The notes beneath the pieces were generated by a model. The model was not told the origin of the DNA. It ran no database searches and saw only the letters and a program-made list of their open reading frames with translations. This document shows, piece by piece, positions 7,795 through 15,096 of a stretch of DNA of 26,431 bases. Source of the DNA: an uncultured Ignavibacteria bacterium (GTDB lineage: Bacteria; Bacteroidota; Ignavibacteria; Tepidaquicellales; Tepidaquicellaceae). The stretch's first letter is position 1, and every line of letters begins with the position of its first letter. The translations under genes and the position numbers were made by a program. Location: the NCBI GenBank assembly GCA_937974175.1, contig CALJIG010000084.1, positions 1 to 26,431 on the forward strand, given 5' to 3'.

Positions 7795-8175
7795 ATGAAA
7801 AAATTAGTATTGTTCTTTGTACTTTTCTTTGCTGTATCCACACTGGTAAATGCCGATGGAATTACACGAAGAGTAAAATTTCAAAAAGGCCAGTCAGCCG
7901 CTACTTATGAAGGCTCAGTTGTAAGAGGCGATAGAGACACATATTTACTGAAAGCAAGTAAAAATCAGACGATGACAATAACAATCACCTCCGATGAAGA
8001 TAATGCGGTTTTTCAGGTAAAAGATACTAAGACCGGAAAATATCTCAGAGGCGCCGGTGATGGTGACGATGCAACTAGCTTTATGGGAACGCTTCCTTCT
8101 TCAGGCGATTATAAAATTATCGTCGGCGGTACAAGAGGAAACACAACCTACACGCTGAATGTCGGTGTAGATTAA
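7795..8175 (+). CDS. Small secreted beta-sandwich protein (PPC-like), copy 1
   Basis: A 126-residue exported protein. Residues 1-20 (MKKLVLFFVLFFAVSTLVNA) are a signal peptide with an Ala cleavage site. The mature part has GSVVRGDRDTYLLKASKNQ, MTITITSDEDNAVFQV and a final SGDYKIIVGG-TTYTLNV repeat of strands. This pattern resembles bacterial pre-peptidase C-terminal-like beta domains, in which a protein consists only of that domain; the match is by pattern and the function is unknown. A strong terminator follows, and a paralogue lies immediately downstream. Confidence 0.75.
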   Translation: MKKLVLFFVLFFAVSTLVNADGITRRVKFQKGQSAATYEGSVVRGDRDTYLLKASKNQTMTITITSDEDNAVFQVKDTKTGKYLRGAGDGDDATSFMGTLPSSGDYKIIVGGTRGNTTYTLNVGVD

Positions 8176-8203
8176 TCTGATTTAAAAAATAATTTAAGTA
8201 TAC

Positions 8204-8240
8204 AAAATCCTTCCGGAATTATTTCCGGAGGGATTTTTTT
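8204..8240 (+). terminator. Intrinsic terminator
   Basis: Arms AAAATCCTTCCGGAA and TTCCGGAGGGATTTT (one T-G wobble), followed by seven T. It separates the two PPC-like genes. Confidence 0.92.
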
Positions 8241-8321
8241 TATCTGTAAAAAAATCATAAAACTTTTTTTATACTTCTGTAGTTATAAACAGTAGTTGGA
8301 AAATATAATATCGAGAGTTTT

Positions 8322-8720
8322 ATGAAAAAAATTGTTTTAGCCATATTGTTATTGTTTACAGTAGTTACCCTTGTAAATGCTGACGGCATCTATAAAAGAA
8401 TAAAATTTGAAAAAGGTAAACCCTGGTTCATTTTTTCGGGAGCGGTTGTAGCAGGAGATTCCGATTCGTATATTTTTAGAGCAAATAAAAATCAGGATCT
8501 GAAAGTTTCAATAACTTCAGTACAAGAGAATGCTGTGTTCACTGTTGTAAATGCTAAGACGGGAAAACTGCTGGAGAATACTGTTGACAGTAATAAGACG
8601 ACAGAATTCTTAGGAGCAATTACCGCAAGTGGAGAGTATAAAATACTCGTAAAACCTTCAGACGGCAATGCAAGCTATAAGCTGAGTGTCGAATTGGAAA
8701 ACAGGTATTTTGAGTTTTAG
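8322..8720 (+). CDS. Small secreted beta-sandwich protein (PPC-like), copy 2
   Basis: A 132-residue paralogue of the upstream gene. Shared features are the signal peptide ending TLVNADGI, the opening R(V/I)KF-KG, a GxVVxGDxDxY strand, NKNQ before the ITS strand, ENAVFxVxxxKTGKxL, and SG(D/E)YKI. It differs in the first mature loop (PWFIFSG) and has a short C-terminal extension (ENRYFEF). Tandem position and shared architecture indicate local duplication with clear divergence. An intrinsic terminator separates the copies, so this one needs its own promoter; I could not find a consensus one in 8241-8321. Confidence 0.75.
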   Translation: MKKIVLAILLLFTVVTLVNADGIYKRIKFEKGKPWFIFSGAVVAGDSDSYIFRANKNQDLKVSITSVQENAVFTVVNAKTGKLLENTVDSNKTTEFLGAITASGEYKILVKPSDGNASYKLSVELENRYFEF

Positions 8721-8760
8721 AGTTTTTATTGTAGGTAGCTAGTAATAAATGGTACAAACA

Positions 8761-8796
8761 AAAAATCCGTTCCAATATAAATTGAAACGGATTTTT
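8761..8796. terminator. Bidirectional intrinsic terminator
   Basis: Arms AAAAATCCGTTCCAAT and ATTGAAACGGATTTTT with one mismatch and a 4-nt loop. It ends copy 2 of the PPC-like pair (+) and would also stop leftward tRNA transcription. Confidence 0.88.
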
Positions 8797-8810
8797 AATT
8801 TTAAAATCTG

Positions 8811-8894
8811 AGGAGAGTGAGGGATTCGAACCCTCGATAAGTTTGACCCTATACACGCTTTCTCCCGATAAAATCGGGATGACTCTTCAGCTAC
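8811..8894 (-). pseudogene. Broken copy of tRNA-Ser(GGA)
   Basis: Positions 8810-8862 are identical over 53 bp to 8936-8988, the 3' part of the intact tRNA-Ser(GGA), including T arm, variable arm and 3' anticodon stem. Identity stops inside the anticodon. The palindrome TCCCGATAAAATCGGGA follows, then 8881-8894 matches the D-arm side of the intact gene at 12 of 14 bases. The 5' acceptor strand and 5' anticodon stem are missing, so it cannot fold as a tRNA. Confidence 0.88.
8863..8879. repeat. Perfect 7-bp palindrome inside the tRNA remnant
   Basis: TCCCGAT, AAA loop, ATCGGGA. It replaces the 5' anticodon stem and part of the anticodon. It may be a member of a dispersed palindromic repeat family (inference). 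Confidence 0.75.
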
Positions 8895-8900
8895 AAATAA

Positions 8901-8934
8901 AAAAATCTTTCCTGATAATTCAGAAAAGATTTTT
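8901..8934. terminator. Terminator-like hairpin after tRNA-Ser(GGA)
   Basis: Arms AAAAATCTTT-C-CTGA and TCAG-A-AAAGATTTTT, loop TAAT, one mismatch. It starts 3 bp past the tRNA 3' end and provides a U tract on the minus strand. Confidence 0.85.
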
Positions 8935-8936
8935 AG

Positions 8937-9023
8937 AGGAGAGTGAGGGATTCGAACCCTCGATAAGTTTGACCCTATACACGCTTTCCAAGCGTGCCTC
9001 TTCAGCCACTCGAGCAACTCTCC
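8937..9023 (-). tRNA. tRNA-Ser (anticodon GGA)
   Basis: An 87-nt class II tRNA. Acceptor GGAGAGT/ACTCTCC, D stem CTC/GAG, anticodon stem CACGC/GCGTG with loop TTGGAAA (anticodon at + strand 8987-8989), long variable arm, T arm GAGGG-TTCGAAT-CCCTC. CCA is not encoded. The discriminator is U, as in tRNA-Ser(CGA). Confidence 0.96.
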
Positions 9024-9038
9024 ATTTTACTGCAATAT

Positions 9039-9069
9039 TCAAAATACCCATTATTAATGCCGTTTTCAA
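9039..9069 (-). promoter_or_regulatory. Promoter for tRNA-Ser(GGA)
   Basis: On the minus strand: TTG (9069-9067), 20 bp, TATTTTGA (9046-9039). This is one base short of TAnnTTTG, with the same spacing as the other promoters, 15 bp before the tRNA. Confidence 0.6.
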
Positions 9070-9094
9070 TCACTTAAAAACTGCATTTTTACAA

Positions 9095-10300
9095 CTAGTA
9101 TTTCTCAGTTATCAGTTTTGATTTAGAATAATAGAACAAATCTTTCTGGTCTTTTCCCTTTGTAAATTTAACGGAAGCAGAAAGATATTCCGGTGCACTA
9201 CTCTGATTTTTTTTAAGGTTAATTTCCTTTCCGCCGAACTCATTTGCCTGCTCTTTTTCTGAAAAAAAGTTTACTGTTATTGTTTGTGCTGCATTTTCAT
9301 CTCTTTTAATTAAATCATCGGCATATTTGGTAATATCGGATAACGATTCTGTTTCAGTATACAAAGTGTATATTATTTTTTTATTCTTCACCGATTTATT
9401 TATTATCTCATAACCAGTTGCAGGGAGCTTAGTACTCTCATTTGTATTTTCCGCAAGCTTTACTTTATTTTCCGTAGCAACCTTTTTGAAATAATTTATT
9501 CCGAAAATCACTATAAGGGCAATCAGCAAAATACCCGAGCCTGTAACAATAATTTTTTTAAGGCTGCTTTTTCTTTCCGACTCTTCAAGAGTAATATAAT
9601 TTTTATCCAGAGCCTTCAGTCCGCTTTCAAGCTCTTTCAGCTTATTTCTGTATTCGCTTTTGCGCGGTTCGGGGATTTCTATCAACGTGCGTGTTTCTGC
9701 TCCGTACTCATAACTCTTGTAAAGAAAATTTCTTAAGACCAGGCAATAGAATTTTGTAAAGACTATATCTTTTGTAAAAAAGCTATCGAAGGATTTACTA
9801 CATGCCTTTACAAATCCGCCGTTTTCATTAACGTATTCATCGAAGTCATATTTAGAATCAAATTTATCTTTTCTGAATTTTGCAAAGTAATCCTGTAAGA
9901 TTGAAACAATTTCTTTTCTTGCCGCTGCCGTCTCTTCATTTTTTTTCTTATCATCAGTGATGCTAAGTCCGTAAGTGACAAGCTGGAGCATTTCATCGAA
10001 CCTTAATTCATTTTCTTCGGAAAGCCTTCCTGCTGAAAGCCCTTTGCCTATCCATGCATTTGCGCGGAACGATTCTTTTTCCAGTACCATATTATAGTAC
10101 TCGTAAGCTTCTTCATAGTTTTCTCCTTTGTAGGCATTATCGGCAATCTTTATCCATTCCGGCACATCGTAATCTGTTTCGACGCGTATATAGTCCCTTA
10201 CTTTAATGGAAGTCTCGCAGTACTCACATGTTACAAATTCCACATCATCCGGGATTTGCAGATTCGCGCTACAGGAAGGGCATTTAACGGCAATTATCAT
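9095..10300 (-). CDS. Zinc-ribbon, TPR-like, single-pass membrane protein
   Basis: A 401-residue protein of unknown function. An N-terminal zinc ribbon has CPSC (7-10) and CEYC (25-28). Residues about 47-90 look like a TPR helix pair (IADNAYKGENYEEAYEYYNMVLEKESFRANAWIG, described here only as a span at 52-85). Residues about 209-248 are charged and probably coiled. One membrane helix spans about 249-270 and the C-terminal 130 residues lie beyond it, with beta-like segments and an ENAAQTITVNFFSEKEQA stretch. The N-terminal ribbon and TPR are probably cytosolic. It is transcribed alone on the minus strand, divergent from the lipoprotein gene across a 590-bp gap. Confidence 0.7.
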   Translation of the reverse strand: MIIAVKCPSCSANLQIPDDVEFVTCEYCETSIKVRDYIRVETDYDVPEWIKIADNAYKGENYEEAYEYYNMVLEKESFRANAWIGKGLSAGRLSEENELRFDEMLQLVTYGLSITDDKKKNEETAAARKEIVSILQDYFAKFRKDKFDSKYDFDEYVNENGGFVKACSKSFDSFFTKDIVFTKFYCLVLRNFLYKSYEYGAETRTLIEIPEPRKSEYRNKLKELESGLKALDKNYITLEESERKSSLKKIIVTGSGILLIALIVIFGINYFKKVATENKVKLAENTNESTKLPATGYEIINKSVKNKKIIYTLYTETESLSDITKYADDLIKRDENAAQTITVNFFSEKEQANEFGGKEINLKKNQSSAPEYLSASVKFTKGKDQKDLFYYSKSKLITEKY

Positions 10301-10522
10301 TCTAGAAGTAAAATTTTTTCATAATAACCAATACAGAATGTGTTTTCAATTCTGTAATATTTAGCCCTATACCTACTAATAGGGAAGATATCATTTTTTC
10401 GCTTGCGCTGATTTTGTATTTTGAGAGGTTTCTATCTTAAACTAAATTTTCATTTGCAATAAAAAAATATGAATTGCCAATTTGAATTATTGTTGGATAC
10501 AATGTATGTGTGATTAGAAAAT

Positions 10523-10544
10523 GTAATTCGCCAAGGCGAATTAC
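10523..10544. repeat. Perfect 10-bp inverted repeat with AA centre
   Basis: Left arm GTAATTCGCC (10523-10532), centre AA, right arm GGCGAATTAC (10535-10544). It may be an operator or a dispersed palindromic repeat; sequence alone does not decide. Confidence 0.85.
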
Positions 10545-10577
10545 TATGAAAGATAACTTGTATATGTGTGAAGAAAA

Positions 10578-10780
10578 TGTAACAATAATGTGACTTTTAA
10601 AAATGGAAATTTAGGCTGAAAATGAAGAATCCGTCAAAAATCCGTCATTCTCTGATTTTAAAAATTGGAAAAAGAAACTAAAAATTAAAAATGTGACAAT
10701 AATGTGACTTTTTAAACTTGAAGCATATCGTAAAAGCTCTATTTTACTTTAAAAACAAAGAATCCGTCAAAAACCCGTCA
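10578..10780 (+). repeat. Four paired direct repeats with 11-bp phase, in two alternating types
   Basis: Type 1: TGTAACAATAATGTGAC (10578-10594) and TGTGACAATAATGTGAC (10692-10708). Type 2: TCCGTCAAAAATCCGTCA (10630-10647) and TCCGTCAAAAACCCGTCA (10763-10780). Each contains its core twice, 11 bp apart. The order is 1-2-1-2, at offsets of 114 and 133 bp with poorly conserved sequence between. Confidence 0.85.
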
Positions 10781-10807
10781 AGAATAAAAAAATAATTTCA
10801 AAAGGTA

Positions 10808-10838
10808 TTGACATTTAAAATTTAGTTATGCATTTTTG
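10808..10838 (+). promoter_or_regulatory. Promoter for the lipoprotein gene
   Basis: TTG (10808-10810), 20 bp, CATTTTTG (10831-10838), one base from TAnnTTTG. The ClpB promoter has the same -7 sequence and spacing. It precedes the start codon by 52 bp. Confidence 0.6.
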
Positions 10839-10890
10839 TTGTAGTTAAAGCTACGACATAATTTTAAAACTAAACATTCACCAACACCAA

Positions 10891-11622
10891 ATGAAAAAAC
10901 TAAATTTTAAATCCCTAACACAGAGCGCGAGATTCACCATCTTTATGCTTGCAATTTCAGGGTCGCTTATGCTGCTATCCGGCTGCAGTAATAATCCTGT
11001 AACAACCTCAACAACCGGCACCGGAACGGGCACCGGCTCTGATGACAATATTTCTTTAAGTGTTCAGTCAGCCGATAACATTGGCGATAATGCCGGACTT
11101 GAAATTACGGAAGCAAAGGGTTTGCTAACGGAAATAGAAGTTGAGTCGGACAGCGTTTCAAGACGAGTAAAAGCAGGACCTATAGTTGTAAACTTAGACG
11201 TTGCCGGACTAAATAAAGTAATGACTTCAGGTATAATTCCAACAGGAACTTACAGGAAGATAAAATTCCAGCTTCATAAACCTGAAGATAATGAAACTAT
11301 ACCGGACCCTGAATTCAGAGAAGGCTCTAGCGGTAACCAAAGATATTCTTTTATTATAAAAGGCAGATATAACGGAACTCCGTTTGTTTATAAATCAAGA
11401 AAGACAATTAATATTGTAATGGCTTTGACATCAGCTTTGAACCTGACTGCAAAATCGAACCTTACAATCTTATTTGATAAAATAAAGTGGTTCCAGAACG
11501 GAAGCTCTACGATTGATCCGTCAAGCGGTTCAGATGATGATATGATTGATGATAACATCAAGAACTCATTCAGAAAAGCTTTCAAAGATGATGATAAAAA
11601 TGGCGTACCTGATGACCATTAA
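10891..11622 (+). CDS. Lipoprotein of unknown function (DUF4382-like)
   Basis: A 243-residue lipoprotein. The signal peptide ends in the lipobox LLSGC, with the acylated cysteine at 32. A low-complexity TTSTTGTGTGTGS linker (about 38-49) leads to a folded region whose ALTEIEVES-type strand (TEIEVESDSV), GPIVVNLDVAGLN and PTGTYRKIKFQL segments recall DUF4382-type beta domains; that resemblance is tentative. The C-terminus is very acidic (SGSDDDMIDDN) and ends DDDKNGVPDDH, like calcium-binding thrombospondin type-3 motifs. It is transcribed alone from its own promoter, behind the paired-repeat region, and has its own terminator. Confidence 0.75.
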   Translation: MKKLNFKSLTQSARFTIFMLAISGSLMLLSGCSNNPVTTSTTGTGTGTGSDDNISLSVQSADNIGDNAGLEITEAKGLLTEIEVESDSVSRRVKAGPIVVNLDVAGLNKVMTSGIIPTGTYRKIKFQLHKPEDNETIPDPEFREGSSGNQRYSFIIKGRYNGTPFVYKSRKTINIVMALTSALNLTAKSNLTILFDKIKWFQNGSSTIDPSSGSDDDMIDDNIKNSFRKAFKDDDKNGVPDDH

Positions 11623-11652
11623 TTGAAGTATAGTAGTATTGGTTAATTACAT

Positions 11653-11688
11653 AAAAGCCCGGGGTTAATTCCTTTCCCTCGGGCTTTT
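11653..11688 (+). terminator. Intrinsic terminator
   Basis: Arms AAAAGCCCG and CGGGCTTTT plus inner G/C pairs past a small bulge. It lies 30 bp after the lipoprotein stop codon. Confidence 0.85.
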
Positions 11689-11787
11689 GCTATTGTTGAT
11701 ATTTGTACAGTTAGTTTTTGCTCTAATAATTATTACTGTAATAATATTCCTGATTGTGTACTTTAATTCAAAAATTTTTAAACTCTT

Positions 11788-12798
11788 ATGAAGAAAATTC
11801 TAGTATTGTTTCTTTTCATCTTCCATACCGGCTCAATATTTTCACAGGATACATTTTCTATTACAGCTATTGACCCTCTTACAGGAGAAGTTGGAAGCGC
11901 AGGAGCATCGTGTGTTGGCGACTGCACGATTCTTACCGATGTTCATCCGGGCAGGGGAGTAATTCATACTCAGGCATCTTACCTTGCGCAAAATCAAAAT
12001 TATGCACGACAGTTAATGAATGCAGGCTACTCGCCGCAGCAGATTATTGATTCAATGATAGCTCGTGATGCTCAGAATAATCCTTTAGTACGTCAGTATG
12101 GAATAATAGATATTGTCGGTGGAAATATAAGGAGAGCGGGTTATACAGGTTCGAATTGTCTTAATTATAAAAATCATATTCTCGGTCCAAATTATACAAT
12201 ACAGGGAAACATTTTACTCGGTCAGCAGATACTGGATTCGATGGAAGCCAGGTTCAACAGAACAAACGGCTCGCTCGCGCAAAAACTTATGGCAGCTTTG
12301 CAGGGAGCAAAAGTTGTAGGCGCAGATACACGCTGCGCTTCGAATAATACTTCTTCACTTTCTGCTTTTATAAGAGTTGCAAGAACGCAGGATACAACGG
12401 GAACACTTTACTTAAATTTGAAAGTCCTCAATGCTGGTTTTAACAGAGACCCGATTGACTCACTGCAAAAACTATTTAATGCATGGTTACCAACCGGGTT
12501 AATGCAAATTTCACAAACAGTTCCGGATAAAATAGAACTGTATCAAAATTATCCTAATCCTTTTAATCCCTCTACTAAAATTAAATTCGCTGTAAATGTA
12601 AATTCGAAAGTAACACTTGGAATATATGGATTGAAAGGGGAGTTAATAGCTGAACTTGTAAATGAAAATTTGAATAAAGGAGTTTACGAAACTGAATGGA
12701 GCATCAGCGGAGTCAATAATATTTCGAGCGGAATTTATTTTATAAGATTAGAAGCTAACGGAGTTTCGCAATCAAGAAAAATATCGGTGATAAAGTAG
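11788..12798 (+). CDS. Secreted DUF1028 protein with type IX sorting domain
   Basis: A 336-residue exported protein. The signal peptide (MKKILVLFLF...IFSQ) is followed directly by DTFSITAIDPLTGEVGSAGAS, the start of a DUF1028 domain (about 21-235; also HPGRGVIHTQASY and a VGGNIRRAGYTGSNC segment). DUF1028 resembles Ntn-hydrolase folds, but no activity is established. Residues about 250-336 form a type IX secretion C-terminal domain with YQNYPNPFNPSTKIKF, a SKVTLGIYGLKGE strand and a GIYFIRLEANG close. It is therefore predicted to cross the outer membrane and stay attached or be released. It ends 9 bp from the convergent TPR gene, with no terminator visible. Confidence 0.9.
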   Translation: MKKILVLFLFIFHTGSIFSQDTFSITAIDPLTGEVGSAGASCVGDCTILTDVHPGRGVIHTQASYLAQNQNYARQLMNAGYSPQQIIDSMIARDAQNNPLVRQYGIIDIVGGNIRRAGYTGSNCLNYKNHILGPNYTIQGNILLGQQILDSMEARFNRTNGSLAQKLMAALQGAKVVGADTRCASNNTSSLSAFIRVARTQDTTGTLYLNLKVLNAGFNRDPIDSLQKLFNAWLPTGLMQISQTVPDKIELYQNYPNPFNPSTKIKFAVNVNSKVTLGIYGLKGELIAELVNENLNKGVYETEWSISGVNNISSGIYFIRLEANGVSQSRKISVIK

Positions 12799-12807
12799 CT
12801 AATTAAA

Positions 12808-13569
12808 TCAGTTAATTTTGTTTGCCATAATTCTTTCAAGCTCAAAAATTTTCTGGCTGATTCTATCCTGACTGGAAGGCGTTAACTTAAGAAGAATATT
12901 GTATGCTTCAAACGCTTCTCGGAAGTTGCCTTGCTTAGCATATAAATCCGCGATTGTTTCAGTTATAATTTTAAGCTTATAATACTTTAACTGATTTTGA
13001 TTTACAACTTTCAGTTCATCGTTCTTTTCATTCAGCTTTGCAGATATTGCAAGAGAATCATATTCGTTAAGAAATCTTCCGAAGCTTTCCTTATCAATGA
13101 AGTCATCTGATTTTACTATATCGGGTTCGTTTATTACTTCTTCCAATGAAAGATTTTCTTTAACAAACTCTCTTATATCAAATGTACTTTCAAAAAGCTT
13201 GAAGTCGATTTTGTTCTTTACATCTAAAGGATAATAAATTTTCTCCTGTCCGGAAAGTTTTCTTAGCTCTGAAAAAATTCTTTCATAGGTAGCATGTATT
13301 TCCATGCCCTTTATCTTAGGCGTAATTTCTTCAAAAAGATTTTCTGCTTCTGTGAGATATTCCATCTTCAGCAGGGCTTTCAAAAGGACTAGTTTAGCAG
13401 TTAGATAATCAGGATAAATTTTCAAACCGGTTTTGCAAAGCTCTATGCATTCTTCATATTCTTCATTCAGATAGAAAAGATTTGCAAGACGAACGAACAG
13501 CGGCGATAGAAAATTGCCGTCAAGCTTCTTTTTTAATTCGTAAACATATTTATTTATTCCTGTGTCCAA
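12808..13569 (-). CDS. TPR-repeat protein
   Basis: A 253-residue protein with no signal peptide or membrane helix. Tetratricopeptide-like helices are seen at about 22-90 (LANLFYLNEEYEECIELCKT, then KLVLLKALLKMEYLTEAENLF) and again near the C-terminus (IADLYAKQGNFREAFEAYNI). The middle is acidic and probably helical. Such proteins act as scaffolds; a partner cannot be named. The start is TTG: an in-frame TAA lies two codons upstream and no other start fits. It is the last gene of the sigma-54 activator/lptE/GT2 group, 16 bp after the GT2. Confidence 0.75.
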   Translation of the reverse strand: MDTGINKYVYELKKKLDGNFLSPLFVRLANLFYLNEEYEECIELCKTGLKIYPDYLTAKLVLLKALLKMEYLTEAENLFEEITPKIKGMEIHATYERIFSELRKLSGQEKIYYPLDVKNKIDFKLFESTFDIREFVKENLSLEEVINEPDIVKSDDFIDKESFGRFLNEYDSLAISAKLNEKNDELKVVNQNQLKYYKLKIITETIADLYAKQGNFREAFEAYNILLKLTPSSQDRISQKIFELERIMANKIN

Positions 13570-13585
13570 TTGTTATAAAATTCTG

Positions 13586-15094
13586 TTATGCTGTTTTTAA
13601 GTTTAATCTTTTTTTAGCAAGTTTATTTGCTCTTGAAACCTGCTGTATAGTCAGTACCGATGTAAATGCAAAGCCCATGAAGAACATCATTTGGAACGGT
13701 ATTGCTGCTATCTGTGCTGTAGCAATTGCAACAACTACTCCGCAGAAACAATATACAGCCATGAAGGCTTCAATGTAAACCGGCCATGGTAATTTTTTTG
13801 CAATGTACTGTTTATCTTCCCATGTATCTTCTTTGGAAACGATTTTATACTTAGGTGTTCTTACAAATTCGCTTTTTATATTAAGCAGTCCTTCAAAAAC
13901 TGCTTTTGTATTATTGACTGAGAGTCCCATGCTTCCTGCCATGAAAACAGGGAAGAAAATAATACGCTCCTGCCAGTCACTATAAACATCTTTTTGTGAG
14001 TACATATAAAATAAAAATGAGCTGACAAAAGCAAAAATAAATATGGACATGAACTTGAAAGTAGTTTCGTATTCGCCTGTTAATTTTACCAATAGTACAG
14101 GAAGATTCAGCAAGGCCGCTATTAATATAAACGGATATGCAAGATTGCTGCAGAGATGAATAAAAGATTGAATCTTTATTCTCATAGGGAGATCTGACTT
14201 TAAAACCAACGGATAAATTTTCTTAGCTGTTTCAATTGCTCCTTTAGTCCATCTGAACTGCTGAGATTTTAATGCGGAGATATCAGCTGGAAGCTCTGCA
14301 GGCGATGTAAAGTTTACAAGGTACTTAAACTTCCATCCGCGCATTTGCGCTCTGTATGATAAATCTAAATCCTCTGTAAGTGTATCGGCATCCCAGTTAC
14401 CGGCATCGAGTATACATTCTTTTTTCCATATACCGCCCGTGCCGTTGAAGTTGATAAAGAATCCTGCTCTGTTGCGAACAGCCTGCTCTATAACAAAGTG
14501 ACCGTCGAGAGCAATTGCCTGAGTTTTTGTAATGAGCGAATAATCTCTGTTAAGATGCTCCCATCTTGTTTGTACAAGGCCAAGCTTTTCTTCTTTATAA
14601 AAATAGGGAATTGTTCTTTTTAAAAATTTTCTTCTTGGAATAAAATCAGCATCAAAGATTGCAACGTATTCACCGCTGCAGATTGCCAGACCTTCTTTTA
14701 ATGCGCCGGCTTTATATCCCTGTCGGTTAGTTCTGTGAATATGTTTTATATCATAGCCTTCTGCTTTTTTAGCTTCTACAATTTTTGCTGTTAGCGCAAC
14801 GCTGTCATCGGTGGAATCATCAAGAACCTGTATCTCCATTTTATCTTTATCGTATTCCATTCGGCATACGGCATCGATTAATCTTTTCGTAACGTATTTT
14901 TCGTTGTAAAGCGGAATCTGAATTGTTACCAATGGAAATTCTTTTATATCAAAGTCTTCTTCATTAAGGTCTTCAGTTCTTTTGTGATAGGTTTTGAAGT
15001 AGTGATAAATCATTATAAATCCGTGCGAGCCGAATATAAAAAGAATGGAAAGCGATACTATGTAGATTGTTAAAATCGTAGATTCTAAACTCAT
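13586..15094 (-). CDS. Membrane GT2 glycosyltransferase, cellulose-synthase-like
   Basis: A 502-residue inner-membrane glycosyltransferase of the processive GT2 type, related to cellulose and glucomannan synthases. One N-terminal helix (about 7-30) precedes a cytosolic GT-A domain with catalytic motifs DD (92-93), DAD (148-150), FNGTGG (216-221), TED (240-242) and QQFRW (278-282). Three or four helices follow, with an amphipathic linker between. The full D, DxD, TED, QxxRW set indicates an active beta-glycosyltransferase. Sugar and acceptor are unknown. No PilZ domain or BcsB-like partner is nearby, which argues against regulated cellulose synthesis. It starts 2 bp after the lptE stop codon, so the two are probably translationally linked. 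Confidence 0.92.
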   Translation of the reverse strand: MSLESTILTIYIVSLSILFIFGSHGFIMIYHYFKTYHKRTEDLNEEDFDIKEFPLVTIQIPLYNEKYVTKRLIDAVCRMEYDKDKMEIQVLDDSTDDSVALTAKIVEAKKAEGYDIKHIHRTNRQGYKAGALKEGLAICSGEYVAIFDADFIPRRKFLKRTIPYFYKEEKLGLVQTRWEHLNRDYSLITKTQAIALDGHFVIEQAVRNRAGFFINFNGTGGIWKKECILDAGNWDADTLTEDLDLSYRAQMRGWKFKYLVNFTSPAELPADISALKSQQFRWTKGAIETAKKIYPLVLKSDLPMRIKIQSFIHLCSNLAYPFILIAALLNLPVLLVKLTGEYETTFKFMSIFIFAFVSSFLFYMYSQKDVYSDWQERIIFFPVFMAGSMGLSVNNTKAVFEGLLNIKSEFVRTPKYKIVSKEDTWEDKQYIAKKLPWPVYIEAFMAVYCFCGVVVAIATAQIAAIPFQMMFFMGFAFTSVLTIQQVSRANKLAKKRLNLKTA

Positions 15095-15096
15095 GT

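Larger units (their letters stand above)
10301..10890. other. 590-bp non-coding divergent region
   Basis: No plausible gene. Besides the repeats, palindrome and promoter listed separately, it has two short inverted repeats beside the zinc-ribbon gene: TACAGAAT/ATTCTGTA (10332-10356) and CCCTAT/ATAGGG (10365-10384). In the lipoprotein leader GTTGTAG/CTACGAC (10839-10857) can form a 7-bp stem with one wobble. Confidence 0.7.

Noticed and set aside
8322..8720. The two PPC-like genes as a toxin-immunity pair
   Set aside because: They are paralogues with the same signal peptide and fold, separated by a terminator, with no toxin features.
8620..9017. Minus-strand open frames across the tRNA-Ser region, sharing an identical segment
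   Set aside because: The shared segment is translated tRNA sequence from the intact and broken copies.
10578..10780. Origin of replication with iteron-like repeats
   Set aside because: No initiator gene nearby and no DnaA boxes recognised; the pairs sit before a promoter.
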